This document shows, piece after piece, positions 54,846 to 64,000 of a stretch of 64,000 nt of DNA (positions are counted from its first letter, which is position 1; the number at the start of each line of letters is the position of its first letter). The stretch is from assembly GCF_021462225.1 (NCBI RefSeq), contig NC_061804.1, forward strand, positions 12,096,740 through 12,160,739, written 5' to 3'. Source of the stretch: Girardinichthys multiradiatus. Its lineage: Eukaryota > Chordata > Actinopteri > Cyprinodontiformes > Goodeidae. Position numbers and translations under genes: made by a program. Below the pieces are notes generated by a model that made no database searches, had not been told where the DNA came from, and saw only the letters and a list, made by a program, of their open reading frames with translations.

Positions 54846-55865
54846 AATGTATGAAATAAGATTATGTTACTTGTTTTTTAGGGAGCTCAAGTCTCCATTT
54901 GATTGAGATACGAAAGCTATTAAATAAACCGAAATAAAATTGCAACAGCAAAGTCATAAAATATTAAAAAATACCTGTAAAAACTTCCTGCTTTCAGGTT
55001 GAAGAAAAAATGAGCTGAGACAGTTGAGACCGACGGAGATCCTATCGACCCGCACAGCTCGGAAGTATTTGTTCCCAAGGCTGCTGTTGGTCCTGCAGAC
55101 TTGGTGACCTTTAGGCTGATTGCAGTCTAAGAATGAGCGAAACACTTCTTGGTGTGTGAGAAGACTCCTGATTCAGCAGGAATGAACCAAAAGATCAATA
55201 CAACCTCTACAGGCAAATTCCACCACCTCAGACATTTGCTTCTGAGATACGAAGAAAAAGGTTTCTGTAGAAACGTTTCATGTTTTTACATAAAAAATTC
55301 AAGCAAACAAAAAATGTTTAAGTTAAAAAAGAAAAAAAGAATAAAATTAATATAACAAAAATTTTTTTTTTATATATATATATAGTTTTTTTTATCACTT
55401 CCATAAAATATTATCCAGTGTCTGTTAAAATAGAAGGATTTGTTTAATTAGCTGACATTTTTCTCTTTTTTATGTAATAAAATAATAAAATGCTGCTTTT
55501 TAAAAATGTATATACCAATATTCAGCAACATAATGTGCTTTGCAGAGGACCAAACTAGTGAGCAAACAGAGGACAGGAACAGAACAGAACCAGGACTAGA
55601 AGAGTTCTGCTAGGAACAAAATACATAAAAATAGTTTCTAAAATGTGACGAATATCCCTGAAAGAAACAGAAGAATTCAGGAAACTGAAGCATTTTCTAT
55701 TGATGAAAAAACACAGGTATTTAGATATGAAAATGATTAAAAATATGAAAAATATTACATTTTAAATCATCAACGGTTCTACAGAATCCACACAAAGATA
55801 AAAAAAAACAACACATATCACCTACATGAAATATGATATAAATAAATATCCACGGTTCATCCCAT
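54846..55865. other. Non-coding, A/T-rich
   Basis: Contains poly-A/poly-T/TATA low complexity at 55325-55400; nothing else recognised. Confidence 0.45.
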
Positions 55866-55869
55866 TACA

Positions 55870-56320
55870 ACCGCAAACTTCAGTGTGTTTTAGTGGGATT
55901 TTATGAGACAGCGGAACTGTGAGATGGAGAGAAAATATTTCAACATTTGTTCAAATAAAAACTTTAAAAATGTGCCGTGTATCTGTGTTCAGCCCCTTTC
56001 CACCGATGCCTCCCCATAAAATCTAGTGCAACCAAATGCCTTCAGAAGTGACCTACTTATAAACAGATTCCACCCATTTAATCCATCATATGAACATGGA
56101 GAGAGGATGGACCAACTGCAGACCGACCAGGACATGGAAGTCCACCTAAACAGACAGAACGGGCAAGAGCATCAATCAGAGAAGCAGCTAATAGGCCCAT
56201 GGAAACTCTGGAGGAGCTGCAGAGATTCTCCTTTCAAGTGGGACAATTTGTCCACAGGACAGTTATAAGTGGTTTTCCTTACAAATCTGTCCTTCATGGA
56301 AGAGTGGAAAGAATTAAATA
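55870..56320 (+). mobile_element. Tc1-like remnant, 5' part only
   Basis: Plus-strand: an eroded terminal region (55870-56000), then the transposase start region and GCAGACCGACCAGGACATGG, related to the element at 28790-29700. It includes a RPIGLWKLWRSCRDS-like reading of the LEELQRS block and ends at about 56320 with FMEEWKE. The catalytic domain is absent. Confidence 0.68.
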
Positions 56321-57720
56321 ACAGACAGACGCATTCTTAGGTCAAGAACCATTAAGTACTCAGAAATATATAAAATACACATGTGACAAAGACAGAAAGA
56401 CAAAAGAAGAAACAGAAGGACATAAAAGTAAAGATAAAACATCATAACACAAAAACATTCAATCAAACAGCACGAATGTAGTTATAAATTCCTAAAGAAA
56501 TGAATCCTCAGCTTCTTCAAGAATCAACAGAATCACAATATCATAAAGTTGGAAGGAGCAACAGCTGAGCTTAATAAGTTTTCTTGGCTTGAGAATAACT
56601 TCATAGTACTAAAAAATATTTTACTGTGTTAAGTGTTTTATTAAGTATAAATATTTTATTAGGTTGAGAAAGTCATATTTAGGTTGTTTAAAAACATTTT
56701 AGCATGAACCTACAAGTTATATTTTAAAAATAATCATTAAGTCCCAGAACAAGCTCAAGATCATTTAATCTAATTAATGAAAGTATTAAAATAAAACACA
56801 CAGAGCAAGAAAAAAGGATCTTAAACGGTTTAAAACAAAGTTGGAGATCAATTTAAAACTTAGAGAGATAAGTCGAGGAAACAGAACAAAATACACAAAA
56901 AACCAAATGAAACAACAATCAAAATATTCCCATTAAACTGTCAGTAAGTATTTATTCAGAAGGCCGGCTCGTTAAAGAACAAAAATACCTAAAGCTCTCA
57001 TGATGTGTCATGTTAGATTTAGTCACTAATCACAACTGTAAGCAGACTGAATACAGCAATCATATTTCTCCACCTACTTACACATGAAGCCAAGAAGACT
57101 CCATGACTCATCGTTTTATTATCTGTGAGTCTGTGACTTCCACAGGATTCACTGCTCCTTGCTGACTCATCCAGCTAAAAGGCTAAGATAGCCATCTGCT
57201 ACGATTTAACATTCACATCTACAGAGGGTGAATATGTAGCAAGCTTATCTCCTTTCTGCAAAGAAGACAACATTCTTTGGGAAATTATGGTCTTTAAAGT
57301 CTAACTCACTGAGCAAAAGTAATTTTTTTTATTTGCATTTAACAGAAATAAAATTAACAGATCTTGTTCAAGGTGTGTTTAAGAACCAGGTTTATATTCA
57401 TCACCTGTTTGTCCAATCTGTGGAGTCTCACAGTTGTTGGAAGTCTTGCTGGTGCCTCTTGACCATTTTAAACTGCCTGCAGACAAATAAAAAAGGATTT
57501 TCACACAGCAATGTTATGGTATGGTCCACACACTCACATAGGGGGCTGCTGATTGAACAGTTGTCCATCAGCGAGTCACTGACACCCTCCACAACTAGGG
57601 TGAGCCAAAAGAGGTAACTGCCACAGAATGCTGTATGTAAGCATAATAAAAAAGTTAGGTGGAAGGAAAAAGGCTCTCGAATAAAAATAACTGCACCCTT
57701 AAGGACAGTTTGTTATTTAT
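56321..57720. other. Non-coding, AT-rich
   Basis: No repeat or gene recognised. Confidence 0.42.
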
Positions 57721-57724
57721 GTTC

Positions 57725-57850
57725 TATAGATGTACCTCAATAAATTAGAATATTATCAGAGTTAAATTAACTTCATTAATTCAATTCAAGAAGTGAAACT
57801 CATAATTTGATTAAGTTTAGGATTTTTGATACAGATGTGTGGGCCCAATG
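57725..57850 (+). repeat. Mariner/Tc1-type terminal fragment
   Basis: TGTACCTCAATAAATTAGAA, TTCAATTCAAGAAGTGAAAC and TCATAATTTGATTAAG follow the pattern of terminal repeats of fish mariner-like elements, not the copy A/C family. No second end seen. Confidence 0.5.
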
Positions 57851-58009
57851 ACAAGCATGTCCACACGCTGTATAATAAATGCACTCGGTACTGACACGGT
57901 CAGTGTCAGGGTTTTGGTTGTGTTTGGTGTTAGAAGAGCCAACTTTAAGCAAGAAAGAGGCAGTCTCAAGGTGTCGGAATAATTTAATTAATAATTTAGT
58001 TTCTTCCTG

Positions 58010-58260
58010 TTAAAGGGGAATTTTCCTCTCCACTGTCTCTACATGCTCATCCAGGAGGAGTGAATGCTACAAGTCACTGACTTGATGCAATCTGCTGGGT
58101 TTCCTTAGAGAGAAACTCTTTAACCAGTTTAAATAATAAACTGAATCTGGAATGGATCTACTTGATTTGGAATCTGTCTGAATGATTAGATTGACTTTTC
58201 TGAAAAGTACCTTGAGATGACATGTGATATGAATTGATGCTATAAAAATAGACTATATTT
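58010..58260 (-). repeat. Interspersed repeat related to 16097-17609
   Basis: On the minus strand: TCATCTCAAGGTACTTTTCA, AGGAAACCCAGCAGATTGCA, CTCCTCCTGGATGAGCATGT and GACAGTGGAGAGGAAAA. These are the same blocks in the same order as 16130-16400. Confidence 0.72.
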
Positions 58261-58555
58261 AATGGAGTTTGTTGGGTGGGGCTGCATTACATAGTGGATA
58301 GAAGTTACAACATCACCAGAGAGTAGATGTCTATGAATGAGGGGACACTTCTGAGGGACTGGATCTAGGAGGACACTGGAAACATCATCCTGGTGTACAT
58401 TTCTTTAAACCCCAACTGTAAATGTTATTATTAAGAAGCAAACTGTCTAAATCCTAAACCGGTTTCCTCTCTGTCTCGTTCCTCATTCTGGCTCTGCTTG
58501 GTTCCCTTTCCATTTGCTCCTGATGTTCTCTGTGCTCCTCTGTGTTCATTAGCAG

Positions 58556-58633
58556 AGGGTTGGAGAACTGTAAGCATGGATGCGTTGGAGATCCACCTGC
58601 TCTGGAAACCATCTATCCTGGGTGTCAGTCAGG
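58556..58633 (+). CDS. Candidate internal exon of an unknown gene
   Basis: Between a good acceptor (TGCTCCTCTGTGTTCATTAGCAG) and a strong donor (AGG/GTGAGC at 58634) lies an open stretch. In one frame it reads GWRTVSMDALEIHLLWKPSI then LGVSQ. Both splice sites fit the consensus and no transposon family is recognised. The size (about 78 bp) is normal for an internal vertebrate exon. With no partner exon in view this is only a suggestion. Confidence 0.22.
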
Positions 58634-58639
58634 GTGAGC

Positions 58640-60600
58640 TTTTACTCATTTTGCACAACCTGGGCAGCTGTTTTCATCAAAGCAGCCTCCTCCCACCAGA
58701 GCACTGATAACAACTCCAGATTCCTCCAAAAGTTAAATTTCATGCTAACGAATGAATGTTCCTATTTCACATTTTTGGCTGGAAAATGTGTCTCTTTCCC
58801 TGCCAGAAATGAAAAATCAAATTAGTCTTGTTATTTGGAGCTGATTTGTCAGGGTCCTAGCTCGCTCTCCCTCCCTCAGCATAGCTGATGAAGCAGCACA
58901 GCTGTGTTCTTGTTACTGACTGAAAACACCACATTAAGCGCCATCTGAGAGTTGCACCGTCAATGCAAAATCACACACATCAAGCTGACTGTGATCAATA
59001 AATTAAACACAATATAATTCCTCCAGCTATCCCAGTTTCCCAGAGCGACTGAACTTCACCGTCACTATGCTGTCATGACATTCAGGTTCAGAAACACGTT
59101 AATGTGTAGAACAAGCAGTGAGCTGGTTTTTGGCTGATGGATGTGGGTGGTGGCAGGAAAAACTCATTTTAAGTTTGAACTTTTTCAACATAAATGTTGT
59201 TGCCAACCTGCAAAGAAATTGTACTGAAACCCTGGGGTTCCCCAATTTTAGGAACATATAGCAAACATAGTGTGAAACAATGCGTGATTGACCAGACCCC
59301 CTGGGCTACAGGACCATCTAATCCATTTTTACAACTCGCATAACAAAAAAAATAAATGGCAGAAATCGCCTCCATGTCACCCCCACCCGGTCACATTTCT
59401 GGCTCTGCTGCTCTAAAACTTTATGCTGAATGAACTAAATACCAATGAAACAAATGCTGAGACTCCCCAGATTCTAACAATATGTGTCAAAACGCTCTGC
59501 ACCAAAGCATCAGACAAACAGGAGCCAGAGAACAAAAACAGAAAATGCTTCGACAAACAACACCTGAGAAATTTGTCCAACAGTTGCTGTTTTAAACATG
59601 AAAATAAATGTTTGTTGGTAAACAACAGTATTTGCTGTTAGTCTTATGTCTTTGTGTTGGACTCAAATAATTCACCAACAGGCATTAGAGAAGTGCAGCT
59701 AAGTATTGGCTCTAACTGTTCCAATAAACGGTCATTCACTCAAATCGACCAATCGGTTGTGGAGATGACACATGACGCAAATTGTTTGGTTTTCGCTGGA
59801 CTGTCAAAAATGCTAAAAATATTGTGTGTGGGTGTACTGAACATCAGTAGTGATGTACAACTGAAATATGTGCTCTTGTAAAAGTTCAAAAAGCACTGTT
59901 TTGAAACCTCGCCGGAACTGTTTTTAAATTAAAATCTCTGTATTTTACTTCTGCTTTACTTTTTGAAGATACCTTTTGGCAGAGATAATGTTAACATATT
60001 ATACTATGATTTGATCAAGGTTTAGAGATTCATTAGAATCATTCTCAAAGGAATATTCATCCTAATGAAGTGTTTTCAGGGGAACAAACCTTTTTTCCAG
60101 TAACAAATATAGTAAAGTGATATTAACCCATCCTAACAAAAGAGTTCCCTCTACTAAGATACCAAAAGTATTCAAATAGACCTTGTGGTTGCAGAAATAT
60201 ACACATTTTTATTTTTAAGCAGATAACTAAAATAGGCTTAGGGTTGAAAAGGATAACAGCTGATTTGGACTAAAATTCTCATTTATTATAGAAAATATAA
60301 TAAACAATAAGACTTTTCTGTGATTTCTGTGTGTTTTAGAATCAATTAGATGTGAAGTCAGTGAATTTTTAGACAAACCTTTCTTTCAAAAGGGACTCCC
60401 TATACATCCTGTAAATGGCAGGATTGTTGATCTGGTTGGAAATTCATTATATAGCCCTAATGTTGGCATAAGACTGCCTTAATGTTCCTGCTCCTCCAAA
60501 CCTCTGGTTTACTCCAGCCTGATCTTCCTTCCTTAGGACCAACCAGCTGCTTGTGGTTCTCCTAAAAACAAGACAGAAACTCGAGGGGTTCGAGCGGATC
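58640..60600. other. Unrecognised non-coding DNA
   Basis: No gene, RNA or known repeat seen. Confidence 0.4.
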
Positions 60601-60607
60601 TGTTTTA

Positions 60608-61486
60608 TGTTGTTGGGTCCAGCCATGGATTACAACATTAAAGGCCAGTAAGAACTTTTCTGGAAGTTTACTTTCAAAATTAAACACAGGAACCTACTTC
60701 CAGCGCAGCCAGGAACAGAAGAAAGAAGAGAGTAAGAGCGGACTTTCCGGAACGTCACTGTTTGAATAAAAACCCACGTTCCAACAAACAGATCTCTTCT
60801 AATGTCTGTTGCTGGCAAGCAGACATAACTCTTAAAACTGGATCCAGAGTGACTACGATCACATGCAACAAAGTTAAGTAATGATTTGCTGTTCGAGTAT
60901 CTGGCATTCATTCATGTAAAGGGTGTAATGAGACAAACTTGACTCGGCTTTTCTTCTGAGGCCTCCAGAAGCAGCCCTAATCAAAGCAGATTTCCCCCAC
61001 GGCCTGGAAAAGAAGGCCGGGACCGCATCATAGCGAGAGTTACCCGGCCGCATTTCGGCCACTCAAGGAGTCAAATGTGCCTTTGTCATACGGTTCTGCC
61101 GGGCCAGTAGAACGAGCCGCCCCACCCCACAGCTGCAAGTAACCCTTTGTTTAGCCACATGTGGATGTTTTCCTCAACACTCAGGACAACTTCTCCTCAG
61201 CACGGTTCACGTAAGAGGTAGTGTTTGGGCAGAGAAGACTAGTTTAGAGATAAATAATCTCAATAATGTTCATTTAATGACGTTTGTTTTTGTTTGTGTT
61301 GAGAAACTCAGTAAATGCTAGCAGACTAGCACTCAGCTAAGGATGTGTTCTGTGTTGTGATTTCAAAGTTAAGACAAACCTTATTTAAAGGGCGGTTTTT
61401 AAACACAGATTGGCCATAACACGCCATCAACGCTTATGCATTTCAACCCTTTTATTAGTGGTATTTTAAAGGTATGTGTTTGATTC
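60608..61486 (-). mobile_element. 0.9-kb dispersed element of unknown class, copy 2
   Basis: Reverse complement of 45287-46188 with many substitutions and a few indels, especially in the GC-rich centre (60930-61130). Start TGTTGTTGGGTCC and end GTTTGATTC agree with copy 1. No coding sequence. Having both copies defines the boundaries. Confidence 0.72.
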
Positions 61487-61500
61487 TGATGAAAAGGTAT

Positions 61501-62584
61501 TGTCATAGTGCAGAGACAGGTGAGGAGACGACATGGCGAGCAGAACGATGATTAATTTAAGATCCAATATCTGGCAAAGCAGGAGACAGGCAGGCAGGGT
61601 ATAACAGAAGGATTTACAGGAATCCAGGTCAAACGGAGTACAAGAAACAATAACGGGAAGTAGGCGCAAACAAACCAGCGAGGAACAAGGAAAACAGACC
61701 AGCTAATATACAGAGGGTAATCAATGTGGAACAAAAGACAGGTAATCAATAGAACTAGGGACAGGTGTGACATGGGAAGCAGGGAGGCTGAAGGACAGGT
61801 GAAACTAATACAAAGACTAAACCATGGGAGAAGGGACTAATTAACAAACTCAGAGAAACAGACCTAAGCAAACTATAACAACCTCAGATATAAGAACCTG
61901 GCGAATAAAAATTAACAAAAGAAACCATAAAGGAAACCCTAACTGCAAAAGTAAACAAACCCAAACAAACACTGACAGAAACTAACTGGGAAGGGAGCAG
62001 AGAAAGCGAAGACTAGAATAAATGCAAACAATAAGTGGAACAAAGTATAGTGGCAAACAATAACTACAAGCTAACCTATGGAAGAAACTGAAACAATAAA
62101 AACAGGGGGGACTAATCTAGGGATAAGGTTGGGAAGAACTACAAACATAAAGGGAGACGAACACTGAGTAAAAAACTGAAGGGGAAACTAATGACAAGAG
62201 GAGTAACAGGGAAAAGAAAGTAATAAACTAAAAGAGTGCAGCAATAACAAATAACCTAACCATTAACAAACACAGAGACACTAAACGGGAACTAAACTAG
62301 AAAACCCAAAGAAGCAAAGAGAATTGTTCTAATAATAATAATAATAATAAGGGGAGATAACCATTCTTAGTAATAAATAAATGAGGAAGCAACTACCAAG
62401 GGAACTATGGGCGAGGGGACAAAGAACTACTAAAACTAGGAGGCAGGAGAGAGAACAAAACTAACACCAGGAAACAGAAGGAAATAAACAAACATGACCA
62501 CAAACCTGAAAGAAATAGAAACATCTAGCTGAAAAGTAAACAAATACAAAACCACAACAAAGTCCAAAATGGCAGATCCTAACA
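61501..62584 (-). mobile_element. Solo LTR, minus strand
   Basis: 1084 bp; on the minus strand starts TGTTAGGATCTGCCATTTTG and ends CACTATGACA. Flanks are GGTAT (61496-61500) and GCTAT (62585-62589), a 4-of-5 match. The start region aligns with 46634-46700 (TTTGGACT, TTGTTTAC, TAGATGTTTCTAT). It contains an ATAATA run (62331-62350) where the other copy has TTATTATTATT. Confidence 0.78.
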
Positions 62585-62629
62585 GCTATAAGCTGATGGC
62601 TAAGAACACGTTCTCTCCCACTTTATGAG

Positions 62630-62950
62630 TCAGCTGAAGATCATTTACCCAGAAAGGTTGTTAGTTTCCAATCTAGGAAATAATATTTCCTTAAATATAA
62701 TTTTACTAAAGATGATGACTAATTAAACACCATTAAGACCTATTTATCCAGAAAGATTTGGTTCTTATTCAAAATATTTTCTTAAATATTTTAATATTTC
62801 CTTAATAATATTTCTTTAAATATTATTTTAATAAATAAAGGCAGCTAATTAAACACCGTTGAGAATTAGTCATCCAGAAGGTTGGTTTTATTCAGCAGAT
62901 CATTCTTTCAAATATTATTTTATTAAAATAATGTTTTATCTGATCTTGCA
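62630..62950. repeat. Imperfect tandem repeat, about 120-bp unit, three copies
   Basis: Blocks of the form CTAATTAAACACCRTT, then ATCCAGAAAG/ATCCAGAAGG, then AAATATTWTTTTA recur at about 62640, 62720 and 62840. Confidence 0.6.
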
Positions 62951-62959
62951 TTGTGAACA

Positions 62960-63050
62960 TTTACATTTCATTAACATTTAATTTCCCTTTGGGATTATTA
63001 AAGTAAATTTGAATTGAATTGAATTGAATTGAATTGAATTGAATTGAATG
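62960..63050 (+). repeat. LINE 3' tail with (GAATT)n
   Basis: ATTTAATTTCCCTTTGGGAT followed by TATTAAAGTA and eight GAATT units (63011-63050). This is the standard 3' terminus of fish L2-like LINEs; only the tail is present. Confidence 0.75.
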
Positions 63051-64000
63051 GTTGTTTGAAGGTATACCAATTATTGCCTAAGTTAGTTCCAAGACTAACT
63101 TAACTCCATTTCCAGATTCTTCAAAATAATCCTTGGTTCTCGAACTGTTAGGATGGAATGAGTGATCAAGTCAAACCACAGTCAATCAAACAGAAATGAG
63201 ACAGAGACTCTTTCTACTTGCTGCGAGAGGATAACTGACACCAGCTGCAGTGTGAAGCTACAAAGGTGCAGATTCTTGTCAGGGTTTATTATACAGAAGA
63301 GTGAACAAACATTTTAGGTTACAAAAAGGGAGTGTGTATGACATTTAGAGACTCTCAGCAAGGGAGTAGATACAGAAGCAGTTGCATATAGACCAAAGTA
63401 ACAATTTCAGTACAGACTGTTCCAGAACACTGAGTCACATCTGCATGTGAGTGATAATATATATATATATATATATATATACATTCAACCTAACTCACAC
63501 ATAAACATTGCATGGTAATGTTGCATCACTCTTTTTGGTCATGATTTTAATCATCTTTAATCAACTTGTTTATATTGTACGTAGCCCATTAATCTTCCGT
63601 ATTCTTTAATTCTGCTTGGTAGTTTAGTTGGATTGTTTTAGCATAGTAAAGAGTTTGTTGATTGAAATATGTTTGACTTTGAGTTGACTTATTTTTGTTA
63701 ATAAATTCTTGTATTTTAAGAAATTGTGTGAATTTATTCCATATATGTGCAGAGTTTATGCTGTTCAATAATGTCAGAGCTCGTCTCACACCTTTCTATT
63801 TTGTCCTAATACCATCGCCTTACTGGGCTGGTATTCACAGGACAACCCTTAACAGACCCAAATATTATTTGATAAAATATTAAAGTATTAATATTACATG
63901 ATATATTCATATTCATAATCACAACAACATCTTGGTTTTATTTCTTTATTTCTCTTTGGGAAAACTTGCTGTTTTTTAAATGTGCTTTATAAATAAATTG
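63051..64000. other. Non-coding; (AT)n at 63458-63481
   Basis: Nothing recognised except the AT run. The stretch 63160-63440 has a TTTATTATACAGA-containing part that could be LTR-like, but no ends were found. Confidence 0.4.

Noticed and set aside
45287..62584. A large inverted segmental duplication (0.9-kb element plus solo LTR at both sites)
   Set aside because: The order of element and LTR is not mirrored and the DNA between and around differs; the two families simply inserted at both places.

Overview
This window looks like repeat-rich nuclear DNA from a ray-finned (teleost) fish. It is AT-rich, has no operon structure or bacterial-style gene packing, and nearly all recognisable coding sequence belongs to transposable elements of fish type. 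These are Tc1-like elements with long IR/DR inverted repeats, a hAT-derived element, L2/CR1/Rex-like, RTE-like and L1/Tx1-like LINEs, chromodomain Ty3/Gypsy elements, solo LTRs, a tyrosine-recombinase (DIRS/Ngaro-type) element and tRNA-derived SINEs. I cannot name the species. I recognise no complete host gene.

Layout. 1-7 kb: two young Tc1-like copies (1-1213 minus; 3521-5081 plus) and older Tc1 remnants. The second young copy sits inside a non-autonomous hAT element (3426-5927), which itself splits a LINE. 7.7-9 kb: LINE reverse-transcriptase remnant. 9.7-10.2 kb: hAT (ZMYM1/DUF4371-like) transposase fragment. 11.3-19.1 kb: one 5'-truncated L1/Tx1-like LINE with matching target-site duplications. 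It has been split by a Gypsy element, a solo DIRS/Ngaro terminal unit, a 1.5-kb interspersed repeat and a fragment of another LINE. 19-31 kb: Tc1 remnants, a solo LTR, SINEs, a second RTE-like LINE fragment, and one possible two-exon host gene at 26.5-27.5 kb. 31.2-37.3 kb: a 693-bp GATA tract that received a 5.4-kb chromodomain Gypsy element. 38.6-43.5 kb: a DIRS/Ngaro-type element with split direct repeats (A1, then B1-A2-B2) and an internally rearranged recombinase region. 43.6-47.5 kb: LINE pieces, a SINE, a 0.9-kb unknown element and a solo LTR with perfect duplications. 47.5-53 kb: mostly unrecognised DNA. 53-54.8 kb: LINE 5' end joined to a Gypsy LTR piece. 55-64 kb: Tc1 remnants, an inverted second copy of the 0.9-kb element, another solo LTR and simple repeats.

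Every transposon gene I could read carries at least one inactivating lesion (stop, frameshift, deletion or catalytic substitution). The nesting therefore works as a relative clock: L2-like LINE before hAT before Tc1, and L1/Tx1 before Gypsy and the DIRS/Ngaro unit. The most informative signals are the self-priming layout in both Gypsy elements, the A1/B1-A2/B2 architecture, and a possible 3' transduction at the tail of the L1-like insertion. I see no evidence of a wholly new system. The best candidates for new biology are the unassigned two-exon gene and the rearranged DIRS/Ngaro element.
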